A stretch of DNA of 32,935 nucleotides from Hymenochaete sp. R1. Lineage: Eukaryota; Basidiomycota; Agaricomycetes; Hymenochaetales; Hymenochaetaceae. This document shows, piece by piece, positions 11,241 through 21,804 of this stretch. Each line of letters starts with the position of its first letter. The first letter of the stretch is position 1. The stretch covers positions 1 through 32,935 of the forward strand of contig JAFREE010000210.1 of assembly GCA_019400425.1 (NCBI GenBank), read 5' to 3'. Made by a program: the position numbers and the translations under genes. The notes under the pieces were generated by a model. It was not told the origin of the DNA, did no database searches, and saw only the letters and a list, made by a program, of their open reading frames with translations.

Positions 11241-13389
11241 TCAAACTTTCTCAGAGTCCTGGATGATGACCTCATCAATTGGCTTGCCCACCGTTGAAGA
11301 CTGTGTTCCAGCATACTGATTCTTTCCCCACGTAAACCACCCTGCACCCACGAGCACAAGTAGTGCCCCAATAGCTACCACTGCGTAATTCATATTTTCC
11401 GTGTCGACAGGATGGGCGGTCGGCAAGAGAAAGAGGACACAGACAAAAATCGTGAACTTGGTAAAAATGATGAGAACTTGGGATGGGTCATTGGCGAACG
11501 AAAGAAAAATACTTACAAGGAAGCTTATGAGATTAAGAGACCAAGACCATGAACCCAGGCGGAAGGGCCCGTGTTCACGGAGTCTAAAGTAAGTAAGTCG
11601 CTACGCGAAACAAAGAGTCAAGCATTTTAGACTTACGAGCTAGGCCAGAATACACGGATGAGAATAGGTTGGAGGTAGCTCAGCATGACAGAAACAGCCG
11701 CACATGAGATGATTGCGTTGAACTTCACAGTCCGAGCCTAATTAGCCACCGAACCCAGAAGGCACAGGACGACTTACTGCTGTTGCACTTCCAATATACG
11801 CGCATGAGATGGCACAACCCACAAAGACACTCATCCACACGCCGACGTAAGGTGCCTGGCCTTTATTTCGACGCAAAAGAGCTCTCCTCACGCCCCGAGG
11901 ACACGCATTGTCTCGCGCAAGTGCATACAACAATCTTGCGCTCGCCGCGAACGCCGTCACAGCCGCCATGCCTTGCGCCAGCCCTACAACAACCAAGCAC
12001 ATCAGAGCCAAGTTCTTCCCTACAGCTTCACGTCCACCGCCACTGGCACCAGTTGCGTCGACGAAAAGTTGTGCGATGGGTAGTGGTAGTGTTGTGGCAG
12101 CAATGTTGGGAACAGACTGGATAGAGAAGAGAAGCGCGAGCATGTATGCAAGGCCGACGAACCAGGACCCGATGATGGAAGCGACGATTCCGAGTGGGGC
12201 AAGTAGCTCGGCGTGGATGGCTTCTTCTGCGACTTGCGCGGCAGTTTCGCAGCCTTCGAGGGTATAAACGGCCTAATAGATTTTTTAGCTCCAGTTGTAG
12301 ACCTGACTGTGCCATTCCAGAGACGGAAGAGATACTTGTAAGAAGCCTAACAGGACGACAAAGCCTTTTGAATGCCAGCCGGTGAAGCTGTCAAAAATGA
12401 ATTTTCCCGTTAATCAATTGTCAACTTGAGGTACTCAGATTACTCACTTCTCCAAGTCAGTAAAAACAAACTCGGCTGAGTTCTGCGTTTAAAAAAATCA
12501 CAGAAAGCACTTTGCATCTGGTTGACATACTCACAAGTCTCGGAGCCCTTACGAGCAATGTTACAACAAGGACGATTGTCCCTCCTGTCGTCCACCAAAC
12601 ATTAAACGCGCTCATCCTTCCAATGGCCTTTGTCCCTATAGTATTGATGATACCGGAAAGAACATTAACACCCCATGCTACTGCAGTGATCTCCAGTCGG
12701 GATAATTGCTTCCCAGTGCCTAATTCCGCTAGAGATGCAAGATAGAGCGCGGTACTAAACAATGATTTAGAATGCCCATATGACTTTATCCGAGAATGCC
12801 ATACCTAAGGTTCCCGGATGTACCAGTGAAAATCATAGCAACTGTATATGTCCATCCTGTACAAACTGATCTCTCTTGTCATGGAATGGTCGAGTCAGAC
12901 AAAGAACAGACTCACAACCCAGCATCGGTTTTCCGGGAACCATTTTACAGACCCAGAAGTACAAACCACCCATGGTAGGACTAGCTCATTTGGTCTTCTT
13001 TAGGTTTCCAGCCATACGTTCACAGAAATTGGCTTACTAGGCACTGCAAATCTCCGCCAGACACAACGCAATTAGGAGCATGAAGAAGCTGCAAATCTGA
13101 CGTCGTCAAAATTAGTGTTTAGAAATAGGCGACCGGAATCAAAAAAAAAAATACAGGCACGTACGTTCCATCCCCAGAACAAGCCAAGGGGCCCACCAGC
13201 AAACAGACCCGTCTGGAAGGCGCTGCTCATGCCCGTGAGGATACCAATAGCGCAGAAGGACATGCCTAAGACGCCGAAGAGAGACATCTCGCGCTTGAAC
13301 TCGGGCGCATAACCCAGTTCTTCCAGTCTTTTGTCAGAGCTTTCATGTTGGCGGGGGAGCCTATCAAGTCCAAGTCGCCGCAAAGTCAT
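11241..13389 (-). CDS. APC-superfamily amino acid/GABA/choline-type permease (542 aa, 11 exons)
   Basis: Membrane transporter of the fungal amino acid/choline (GABA permease-like) branch of the APC superfamily, with about 12 membrane helices. Exons (minus): 13389-13165, 13096-13038, 12980-12916, 12865-12805, 12754-12535, 12482-12448, 12387-12303, 12272-11778, 11737-11637, 11583-11517, 11456-11241 (1629 nt, all phases checked). The N-terminus reads LEELGYAPEFKREMSLFGVL and then GMSFCAIGILTGM, typical of the family. Other marks are TMGGLYFW, SWFVGLAYMLALLFSIQSV, FAASARLLYALARDNACP and PTAHPVDTENMNY near the last helix. The substrate cannot be fixed from sequence: GABA, other amino acids, choline or polyamines are all known in this group. 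It converges on MCM6 with 192 bp between. The exons of 35-67 nt are unusually short. Confidence 0.93.
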
Positions 13390-13449
13390 GTCACCAGAAG
13401 AAAGGACAGAGAAACAAATCAAAGGCGCATTTCAGGTGGCGGAGATGGA

Positions 13450-13458
13450 TATATAAAG
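13450..13458. promoter_or_regulatory. TATA-like element upstream of the permease
   Basis: TATATAAAG on the plus strand (TTTATATA on the minus), about 61 bp upstream of the permease ATG at 13389. Its position suits a core promoter for the minus-strand gene, though the better consensus reads on the plus strand. Confidence 0.35.
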
Positions 13459-14240
13459 ATAACGGGCCATGCGCTGCAGAAGGTCCGAATTGAATGGTGT
13501 CGAGGGTGGGAACCGCGCTCACTATCATGATGTCCGTAGTATGACGCTCTCCAGATAAGCACGATTCGAAAGGAGTTTCTGTTGCAAATAAAAATGTGGG
13601 GAAAGCGCTTGCATTGACGATGAAGGCGAAGGAAGCTGATCACTTTTCAGCGGACCTTTCTTTCTCGTCTCCCGCCCGCGCCGAAAAAAGAAAGTGGCGC
13701 AAACATACATCAACAAGAACAGGGATGATCCCATGAATGCGAATCAAACCTTTTGGCACACACCCCGTTGGCATTGATATATATGTTCTAACTTAATAAG
13801 TTGAGGCCGAAATCTCGCGACATTCTTGTGTCGCCTTATCATTTTCTCAACGAATCCGACTCATCTGGTGTATATAAAAACCAATTCTCTTCGATGTCTT
13901 TCATTTGCTGCACCGTTGGCATGTCATAGGATCAGAGCCCGGTACAACTAGATCCATCGTGAGTAAACCTGACTGCAATTTTGTGGCCGGGTATAAATAT
14001 TCGATGGGACCCGTATTGTCTTTTATCGAAATAATAGAACATAATATCTACGAAGACTTTCTGATGTGGATTCTACGTATGGTAGCCGACTATCATCTTT
14101 CATATAACTTCGAAGAGAGATTTAAGAGCATGTTTCTGATCCTATTGCTTGTGGAAAATATCCTCTGCTTACCTTTTTCAAGAGGGTCGAAATCCGTGCG
14201 CAAGTACTAGTGTGGCGCATTATGCAGTAAATATGAGCAA
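13459..14240. other. Intergenic region between permease and MTW1, no supported gene
   Basis: A divergent intergenic stretch of about 0.8 kb. A TATATAAAA word at about 13871 could start a plus-strand transcript. The largest plus ORF (13905-14210, 101 aa) lacks family resemblance, splice structure or base bias, so I do not call it. The part nearest 14348 belongs to the MTW1 promoter. Confidence 0.5.
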
Positions 14241-14243
14241 ACA

Positions 14244-14261
14244 ACGCGTCTTGTCACGCGT
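14244..14261. promoter_or_regulatory. Pair of MluI cell-cycle boxes upstream of MTW1
   Basis: Two ACGCGT hexamers at 14244-14249 and 14256-14261, 12 bp apart start to start, 87-104 bp upstream of the MTW1 ATG. A close pair on one DNA face is typical of MBF targets. The same word lies upstream of MCM6 in this window. Confidence 0.55.
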
Positions 14262-14347
14262 CAACCAGGTCTCAGCTCCTTTCTTTCCAACATCCACCAC
14301 TCATCCAAGGTCTTCCTCAAACCTCTGTCGAGAACGAATCATAAATC

Positions 14348-15468
14348 ATGCCAGGAGCTAAGCAAAAGGTGACCCAGCGACAGTCGTCGTCAAATCAGCA
14401 GCAACAAACCTCTGTCATACCGAGACCAGCCCTCCACCCAACGCTTGTCCCCGAGCTCCTCGGGTTTTCACCACAAATGCTCCTCGACGACATCATCAGC
14501 AGCGCAGCAGATGCCATCGTGCAATGTCTCCAGGCTATGGAACCCTTCATGCAACGCTGGGCCAGCACGCGCGTCCCCCAACCCTCCGAGACGAAACCTA
14601 AAAAAGGAAAAGGCCGATCGAAGAAGAACGTGAACCCGCAAGCGCAAGCTCAGAGCGATAAAGAGAACGCGGAGTGGGATGGGCTGGAGGCGGTCGAGCA
14701 GGGGCTGGTGGCATTTAGCACGTTGTTGGAGTCTCATACGGATATCGCGTTCGATTTCTTCGAGGCGTGGTCCTTGAGGAATATCTTCGCGCTCCCGCCA
14801 GACTTGAAGATCGTCGCGCCACATCAGAGGGGTTTGGATCTGGAGGTAAGGCCGGAGGAAGAGATGGAGCTCATGGCAGACATCGAGGACTTGCGGCGGA
14901 GGATCGAGAATGTGAGTATGTGCTTCTATGTTCATCGTAGTCTTTCTGAACATAGATGCAGCAACGCCGCCTCAAACGTATGTACTTCAAGGCTCTGCGC
15001 ATCTCCCGCTTGGGGCTCCTCCGATCCCAACGTGAACTCGACCGCCTCTCCCATTTCCACGCCAATAACGCCCAGACTCTACGGACCCTCCAGGCTCTCC
15101 CTCCCCAACTCACCGCACTCTTCGAGTCCGCAGCAGCGCTACCGCACATGGACGGAATGGGCGGCGCGCTCCAGCGACCTATCCCGGACCCGAGCAAGAG
15201 GGTGTGGGAGACGGGTGGGGTTGGGTACACCAGTTGGGCTGTGCAGCAGCTGCTTTTGGGAAGGAGGCTCGATGAGAAGGAGGGTGAGGGTGAAGGGGAT
15301 GCGTCGTTTGGGAATGGAGCGCTGTGGAATGCGGTGGAGAGGGCGGAGAGGGTTGCTGGATTGGCAGAGATTAAAGAGTTAGCAAGTGATTTGAAAGATG
15401 AGAATGAAGGAGAGGAGGTGCAGGGACGGCGGGAGGAGCAGCAACTTGTAGAGATGGATGTATCGTGA
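14348..15468 (+). CDS. MTW1: Mis12/Mtw1-family kinetochore protein (358 aa)
   Basis: Subunit of the MIND/Mis12 complex, which bridges the inner kinetochore to the Ndc80 complex. Two exons: 14348-14911 and 14956-15468 (1077 nt, phase 0 join). The family core is near the N-terminus: LHPTLVPELLGFSPQMLLDD, then IISSAADAIVQCLQAMEPFM, the first helical hairpin of Mis12. The middle holds helices likely to form coiled coil, ELMADIEDLRRRIEN and, after the intron, QQRRLKRMYFKALRISRLGL. A Lys/Gln-rich insert lies at about 82-103, and the C-terminus is acidic. The length is in the range of fungal Mtw1 proteins (about 290-400 aa). The ATG at 14348 is the first after the MCB pair and gives a short Gln/Ser-rich lead. 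Family assignment is firm; the complex role follows from the family. Confidence 0.88.
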
Positions 15469-16315
15469 GCGTTTGCCTATCAGTTTGATTTTGTCTCTTT
15501 CTTCGATTGGTGTTCTATGTACTATGTAGTATACCACGCACAGTACGTGTTGTAAGACTGCAACTGATTCAAAAAATACGACTCTAAACAGCATCATCAA
15601 GCTATGGCTAGGCTTTGTGATCGCCATTTTTCCTCCAAATGAGAAAGAACCATCGACTCTGTTCGTCACTCTCCATATCGGAGTTTTACTAGCAAATACA
15701 TTAAGCTTCCTTATCCTACTACAACATGAATCGACTCCGACTCCGCCATGTACCCCGGCAATTGTATAATCGGGTCCATCTGGTCCCCAGGATTTCAGAA
15801 CTTCCAAGCACTCCAATTTCGAAACACGCGAAACACGCGAAACAACAACAAAAGACGAAATCGGTCGCCGGTCCCAATACAGTTACAATCGTGAAAACGC
15901 ACCAGAAGCACGGAAGAATGGATGAATGAACAACGGGGATTCTTAGTCTTAGTACTACATGTAGTTATCTATTCTCTTACGACTTTCGGCGGATCGAGTG
16001 ATCCCATCCACAGGTAGTACTGTAACTAGCACTGGCCAGTGATCATGATTCCTCGGGTCTTCTTCGAGCCAGTCTTCTGTAAGAGGGCGTGCCGTGCGCG
16101 TGGCCCATGCCCATGTATTCAGTCATCAAATCAACAAGGCGCTTCCCTTGCCTTGCGTGCCGTCGCCCGTTATAAGGCCGGCCGTCCTTGTTCGTTCGTG
16201 TACGTGTACGTGAAGAAGAGCCGTAACTACTTCTCACTCCCTTCATTTAAGACTGAGACCAAGACCGCAGCCTTTTCAAGACCGTTGAAGCTGCTTTTTT
16301 GACTCTTGTTTGAAG
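15469..16315. other. Intergenic region, MTW1 3' side and GPI-protein promoter
   Basis: 847 bp without a supported gene. A direct repeat of CGAAACACG occurs at about 15820-15840. A TATAAGG at 16171-16177, followed by pyrimidine tracts, suits a promoter for the gene starting at 16316. A 145-aa minus ORF (15379-15816) overlaps the MTW1 end and was not accepted. Confidence 0.5.
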
Positions 16316-17195
16316 ATGGTCCTTGTCCAGACGCTCGTAGTAGCAGCTGCGTTCGTACAGGGTAAGTCCGAGTCGGGTCTTGCGTCTAATCGAATATTTC
16401 CTTTCCGTTGATTCTGACTTTGCCTTCCCGCTTTGGCGCCCTGTGTTCGGGATGATGATGTACTTTTGTAGTTGTGTGCGCAGAGACGGTCTCGCTCTTC
16501 CCTCTGGGATTCAACGAGGATCAGAGTTTGCAGGGAGAGAACGTAGGAACGGGGTCTTTGGGGACGACGTACGTCCTCAGCGGGTTTACGAGTAGTATCC
16601 CTTTTACCGGTACGCAGCATCTTTTCTCTTTTCGCAGCAGCTCAAGCAAACACTGACGGGACGCTTCTTTCTTTCTTTCTTTCTTTCTTCCTTCTTTTTG
16701 TCCTGAAATTTCAACGCAGTCACGCTCGTGGAGAACCCATCCCAAGTAGTCGAAACCTTCGCCATCCCCTCCTTCTCGCTCGGCGTCGAAGCCGCCTGCG
16801 TCGTCACCTCCGCCGGTTCCAACGGAGGCGGGAACGACGCCATCTGTCAGCAAATCGTCAATGGCGGGACGCAGACGACGACCATCGTCCAGACGGTGTC
16901 GTTCCAGCCTTTCGAGGTGCAGGTGACCTCGGGGAGCGCGTTGCCCTCTTCTGCGTTTGGGACGACGACGGCGACGTCGTCGGGGAGTGCGAGTGGGTCG
17001 AGTAGTGGGTCGGCGCAGTCTACGATTACTGCGTTGAGTACGAGTACGAGCAGTAGTGCGAGTGCGAGTGAGACGGGTGCGCAGTCGACGGCGAGTTCGG
17101 GGGCGGTGGGAGGTTTGAGGGCGTCGTCTGCCAGTGGGTCGTGGATATTGGCGGGAGTGGTGTCGCTGGCTGTTGGGTTTTGGTTCGCGCCTTGA
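16316..17195 (+). CDS. GPI-anchored, Ser-rich cell-surface protein (219 aa)
   Basis: Predicted extracellular protein of unknown function. Exons: 16316-16361, 16472-16609, 16720-17195 (660 nt, phases checked). The N-terminus MVLVQTLVVAAAFVQVVCAE is a signal peptide. A compact domain of about 120 residues follows, containing FPLGFNEDQSLQG, TYVLSGFTSS, two cysteines (AACVV and AICQQ) and repeated Thr (GGTQTTTIVQTVSF). Then comes a Ser/Thr/Gly/Ala-rich stalk of about 70 residues, and at the end small residues (SSASGS) before a hydrophobic tail, WILAGVVSLAVGFWFAP. That layout is the GPI-attachment pattern. Similar signal-domain-stalk-GPI proteins are common and lineage-specific in Agaricomycetes. 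Intron 2 carries a TTTC microsatellite. Confidence 0.88.
16667..16689 (+). repeat. TTTC microsatellite in intron 2 of the GPI-protein gene
   Basis: About five to six tandem TTTC units inside the intron 16610-16719. It lies in the pyrimidine-rich part of the intron and probably only adds to the polypyrimidine tract. Confidence 0.8.
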
Positions 17196-18546
17196 ATTTG
17201 AACGGCGGGGCGGAAGAAAAGGTCGATGAGTTCAGCTTTTGAACTTGAACTTCTGTTTTTTCTTTCTTTCTCTTTCTCTCTTATTCCGGATTCTTTGGTT
17301 GGTTGGGATGTCCTTTTCTTCTTCTGTATCGGACAATGCTGTGATATGCTGTGTATGGACTCGATGATTTCTTTACTTCGTATGCCTCTACTCCGATTTT
17401 CTGGATTCGAGTAGTTGAAATGGTTCCAGGCTTGAGCGTTGAGAACGAGTCTCAGTCAGTCTGAATCCAGTCAGAGTCAATCTTTCCTCTTGAATGCATT
17501 GCTCTACATTTTATTATTATAGACGAACAGCTTCCAGAATCAGACTCGCTCCGATTTGCCCAAATCGACGAGTTTGCGGAAGATAGGGTACATAAATACT
17601 ACCTACTGGTATGAGTATCGTCGTTCACAGGCAACGCATTCTGTGTGAAACTCCGTTCCCCTGGTCTGGCATTCGTTCGACGCCGCACCGCAGCTCTCCT
17701 GCTCCTGCCCCTGTTTTCCTTTCCCACCTCCACTTTCACCTTCGCCCTGGTTCACTCTACACTTCCTTCTTCGTCCATCTCAGCCTCGGAGGCCCACGAT
17801 GTCGATATGCACGATGCATACCAGTACTCATGACGTCGACAAGGAGCGGAATCGAAAATTGTATTATGTATATCGACTTTGCTCTATCTTTGGCTCCGTC
17901 ACGGTCTATGAACAGCACGTTAGTATCGAATTTTCCCCGTCCTCCGTCCCCCGTTCCTTGAATTCCATTAGCGTGGTTCGCTGTGCCAGTGTGAGACTCC
18001 AGCGCAACTTGAAGAGGTTAACTTGCGTGGTGCGGGCGCGCCAACGCCAGCTCACTGCTAACGCTTCCGTGGGGAAGCACTCGACGCACAGTACAACATC
18101 GTGATAAAGCTACACGCATAGGAACACGTCGACGGCGCTGGTGTCACGGTGATCTTGCCGGGTGTTTTTTTTCTACCGTTATAAGTTGAAGCCTGAACGT
18201 GGTCGCTGCACGGAGATTTCGGTTCAGTCTGGTATCCGCTGAACGTTGAAACAGCGCCAGTGCCGGTGAGTACGTACTACTATAAAGCCCACCAGCCCTT
18301 TCACGAGTCTTCGACTGACTCTCCCTCTCTCCCTTTCTTTTCTTTTCGTCTTTCGCGGACTTGGGTCCATCTTCAAGACTTCGTACTTCTTCGTCGGTCG
18401 TCGTTTCGTCATTCGTCTCTTGGGCTGGGCCTTTTCCCGCACCAGTGCCAGTCGATCCAGGTCAGTCGCCACCGGTCAAGTTCTCCCTCCCTTCCCACCC
18501 CCCAACAACAACCCCGTCACCATTCGTTCTGGACTGGAAAACGCAG

Positions 18547-18567
18547 AACGAAACGAAACGAAACGGA
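18547..18567 (+). repeat. CGAAA short tandem repeat
   Basis: Imperfect run of CGAAA units (ACGAAACGAAACGAAACGGA). No function assigned; part of the low-complexity region between the GPI-protein gene and FKS1. Confidence 0.6.
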
Positions 18568-18825
18568 AACCTGCGCGAGTTGGGACGAAACGCCCCTTTC
18601 GCTAACGCCACGCACCGCGCCACACACATTACATTCCATTCCCCGTCGCGGTCTCGGAATTGGAGGGCCGTTGTCGGGTTCCCTTTTGGGCCAACGAAGC
18701 ACGAAGCACGCAGTACTAGTACCAGTACGCGACACGTCGACGTCGGGTGTGCCACTATCGTTACAGGCGCAGGGTTAGGGAAGGAGGCCGATTTCTTCTT
18801 TCTTTACTTTCTTTCTTTTAGGGGT

Positions 18826-18834
18826 TATATAAAG
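18826..18834 (+). promoter_or_regulatory. TATA box, candidate promoter for the ORF at 19238
   Basis: TATATAAAG followed within 30-80 bp by T/C-rich initiator-like sequence. The nearest credible ATG downstream is at 19238, so the leader would be long and may contain an intron. Confidence 0.4.
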
Positions 18835-19237
18835 GATTGAGAGGGCGTTTCGGGGTGTGTTTCGTTCGTCTTCTTACTTCTGTTCCCGTTCCCATTTCTC
18901 CGTTCTCGGTCCCGGCCTGTGACGTTGTCCTCGTCTTCGTCTTCAATTCGATTGCAGAAACTAAAGTTGACGACGGCCCCTTTATCGACTCTGCTCAGAC
19001 TAGCTAGCGCGCGACGTCGACTTCAACACGTCGACGTGACCCGGTCCCACACACATCGCACGTCCAGATACATACGGGACATACGGCACAAAGGACACCA
19101 GAAGCACAAAAGCGCAAACGAGCAAAACGAGCAAACGGGAATATACGTCCGCTCGAACCTCTGCACCGATCACCAGCACCGCACCACCAGCAAAGCACCC
19201 AGCAAAGTAAGCACGCAGTCGCAAACCGCACGGAAGG

Positions 19238-19762
19238 ATGTATCGCCACCCAGGATCTCGTGCCCTAACCCTCACCTTCGTCTTCGTGTTGTCCGTCCTG
19301 GCGATGGCGATGGTGGCGCGCGGAGCGGCCGTTGGGGGCTCTGTGCCGGTTGGTGGGATGGTGGGGGTTGGGGTCGAGGGTGAGGGTGCGCCACATGGAA
19401 GGCGGAGGGGGCATTCGCGGTGGAGGGGGAGTTGGGAGGAGGAGGGTGAGGGTGAGGGTGCGGTGGGGACGGTGCTTGCGTTCACCTCTACATCCACCTC
19501 CACCTCCGCCTCTCCCAAATCAAAATCAGGCGCAGACTCGTCCTCCACGTCGTCACCATCAAACGCGAACACGAACACGAACACGAACACGAACGCCTTC
19601 AAACCGAGTCTACGCGCGTTCCTGCGCGGGACGTGGGACGTTCTCGTCGGGTTTGGGGGGCCTGTGTTGCCGAGGACGTGGGAGCGGAGGGGAGGAGGAG
19701 GAGAGCATGGCGGACGCGTGAGGGGACGGTATGCGCGGAGGAGGGGGCGGTCGCATCCTTGA
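19238..19762 (+). CDS. Putative small secreted low-complexity protein (174 aa)
   Basis: Not recognised. The ORF starts MYRHPGSRALTLTFVFVLSV, with a basic n-region and a strong hydrophobic core ending AMVARGA, so a signal peptide is likely. The rest is low complexity: Gly/Val- and Glu-rich, then repeated Thr-Ser (TSTSTSTSAS), an Asn-Thr run encoded by a GAACAC microsatellite, one short ordinary-looking stretch (AFKPSLRAFLRGTWDVLVGF), and an Arg/Gly-rich end. It is intronless in a window where most genes have introns. The signal peptide argues for a real gene; the repeat-driven composition argues for caution. If real, it would be a secreted or wall protein or effector-like protein. Confidence 0.4.
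   Translation: MYRHPGSRALTLTFVFVLSVLAMAMVARGAAVGGSVPVGGMVGVGVEGEGAPHGRRRGHSRWRGSWEEEGEGEGAVGTVLAFTSTSTSTSASPKSKSGADSSSTSSPSNANTNTNTNTNAFKPSLRAFLRGTWDVLVGFGGPVLPRTWERRGGGGEHGGRVRGRYARRRGRSHP
19566..19596 (+). repeat. GAACAC hexanucleotide repeat within ORF
   Basis: Tandem GAACAC/CGAACA units that encode alternating Asn-Thr in the 19238 ORF. The unit is a multiple of three, so length changes would keep the frame. Confidence 0.75.
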
Positions 19763-19877
19763 TCCCTTGGTCTTTGGGTCTTGGACTGATCTATGGGGTT
19801 TTGGAGTTTTCTCTCCCTACGATTGCGACTCCAATCCCGGCTCTGTCTTCTTTCTTTCCTGATTTCAGTTTCGATTC

Positions 19878-19901
19878 GACGTCGACGTCGACGTCGACGT
19901 T
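19878..19901. repeat. Tandem palindromic GACGTC hexamer repeat
   Basis: Four perfect tandem copies of GACGTC, itself a palindrome, so the array reads the same on both strands. It lies just 3' of the 19238 ORF. GACGTC contains the ACGT core of bZIP sites. Confidence 0.8.
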
Positions 19902-20271
19902 GAACTCTTTCTTTCTTTCTTTTCGTTCGTTCGTTCGTGGATATCCTGTACTATACACAACTTTGAACCCTCCCCTCCCCTCCAGAACCAGACGATTTCA
20001 CTCTCACTCTTTTTTCTTTCTTTCCTCCCGTCTCGTCTTGGCTTGTCTTATCATGTCTTGTCATGTCTTCCTGTACCCCTGTTCCTCCGCTTTTAGTTTT
20101 TAGTTTTCGTCTTAATTTTCTTGTATATGTATAGTGTACATGTACTATAAATTTCGTATCCCGCATCCTGTATTCAATTCAGTATTCAGTATTCGTATTC
20201 GTAATCGCATTTGTACATGCCGTACCGGTACCGTACTACTTACTACTATGTTCTCGCCCTAACTTGAGAGT

Positions 20272-20286
20272 CCCCCCCCCCCCCCC
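20272..20286 (+). repeat. 15-base cytosine homopolymer
   Basis: A C15 run followed by ACCCCCC. It is prone to sequencing and replication slippage; no function assigned. Confidence 0.9.
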
Positions 20287-21804
20287 ACCCCCCAAACACA
20301 CGGTGGTCACTATGCATGTACTGTACGCCGTATAATGTATATCTTATTCTAGACGCTGTTTGACTGCTTCTTCACTACTTCGCATACATAGAGTAAAATG
20401 GAGTAGAATAGATTTGGGCGCGCGTGCATCGTCTTTTTCTTTCCTTGCTACTACTGGTGCTAGTATGACGCTCAGGCTGCTAATATTACAAGTAAGCACT
20501 GGATCGTATGTTCAGCTCAACACACGGTATGATAATGACTTCTTGGATAACTTAGAGAGAGGAGAGCGTACGTTACCCGGTCTGAGTCTGTTTGCAAACG
20601 GAGTGGATAGTGGGTATTGGTGCTGGGGCACGTAGGAGGAGCCGAGTAAGTGGTTCGGAATTCGTGTATTAATATTGATGATAGCGTGATGATGGGATGA
20701 AGGCGAGTGCTTGCTGTTGCTTGTGGTAGATTCGGTGCTAGTGGTTTTTTGTGGTCAGTTAGAGGGTGGATGAGGCGAGGCGAAGAAGGGGTTAGGATAT
20801 GTTGTATGTTGTATATTACGCGTACATGTGTATTGGGAAGGAGGGTGTGTATGGGATACTCTGACGATTTTGACGAAGGTTGGAGGGAGGATCTGAAGGA
20901 GGTGGCTGTGGCGGTAAAGATTGAAGGATGAAGATATTGTCTTGTAGTCTTGGGATAGAGAGTAAAGAAAGGTTGAGTGAGGGTATGCGGCTAAGGTGGA
21001 GAGGATTGGAGAGATTGTATGTGGATAAAAGCTTAAGGGAAGCTGGAGTGAGGACAGGACGGAGGATTTTCGCTTTTTTTCTTCTTGATTTTTTTTTTGA
21101 TTGAACTTCGTTTCGGGAGGTAATAATTAAAGGGAGGAAGGAGGCTGACTACATGGGCAAGCGGCGCGCGTTGTGTATGCGTATGCGTCTACCCCTTGAA
21201 GGAGGCCCGCCGTCGTCGTTGTCGTTGTAGTCAAGGACAGGAACGTCCCGGGTACCGAGAAGAGATTGATGATGGGTGGGACTGCGATCAAAGAGCGAGT
21301 GAAGTTAAGTCCGTGTGTATGCTGTGTGGAGTGGAGTGAGAGGAGAAAGTGGGAGATGGCCAGAAAAGGGAATACTTTCTCATCCGCTATATTCACTACT
21401 CGGTCAGCATTCACCGTTCGTTTCCCCTCCCTTCAACCCACTCTCGTCGACGTTTAATTCCCTTGTCCAGCGAGCAGCTGCAGTCAGCCAGCCAGCCATT
21501 TAGTCAGCTTGGACGACGGCCATTTCAACATATTACTTTTCTGGCTTGATTTTATTTTCTTTCTTTTTTGGAATTAAATAGAAATAATTGTCGTCATAGC
21601 CCTTCTCTCGCTAACACTACACACAAGCACGCACCCACACACACTCCTCCCTCCGCTCGCACGCGCGTCGTTCAATCTCTCCCCCCCCCAGCCTCCTTTC
21701 ACTTTCTCTTACTCTCTCTCCCTTCCACCACCACCCCACCCCGCTCAATCCAGTCTGTTCTGTCCTGACCAGCGAAGGACGACTACCTCCCAACTCTCCT
21801 CCCA

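Larger units (their letters stand above)
17196..19237. other. Gene-poor pyrimidine-rich region with two TATA-type promoters
   Basis: About 2 kb in which I find no protein gene that I can support. TATAAA at 18281-18286 and TATATAAAG at 18826-18834 are each followed by long CT-rich tracts like fungal core promoters. The second could serve the ORF at 19238 through a leader of about 380 nt; the first may mark an unannotated or non-coding transcript. A CGAAA repeat (about 18547-18567) is present. Overlapping ORFs here are in several frames at once and Pro/Ser/Arg-rich, as expected from composition. Confidence 0.5.
19763..21804. other. Gene-poor region and FKS1 upstream sequence
   Basis: About 2 kb without a supported gene. 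It holds the GACGTC repeat (19878-19901), a 15-base C run (20272-20286), several short ORFs with no family signal (for example 20360-20635), and from about 21600 a long pyrimidine-rich tract leading to the FKS1 ATG. This is likely the FKS1 promoter and long leader. No clear TATA box stands at a fixed distance from the ATG. Confidence 0.5.

Noticed and set aside
13905..14210. 101-aa plus ORF downstream of a TATA-like word
   Set aside because: Composition and lack of any family resemblance or conserved motif; more likely chance in AT-rich spacer.
15379..15816. 145-aa minus-strand ORF overlapping the MTW1 3' end
   Set aside because: No recognisable domain, overlaps coding sequence, and no splice or promoter support.
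18770..18785. GGGTTAGGG-like word suggesting telomeric repeat
   Set aside because: Only about one and a half units, in the middle of a gene-bearing region.
20360..20931. Two short plus ORFs (91 and 74 aa)
   Set aside because: No signal peptide, domain or splice logic; surrounded by microsatellites.
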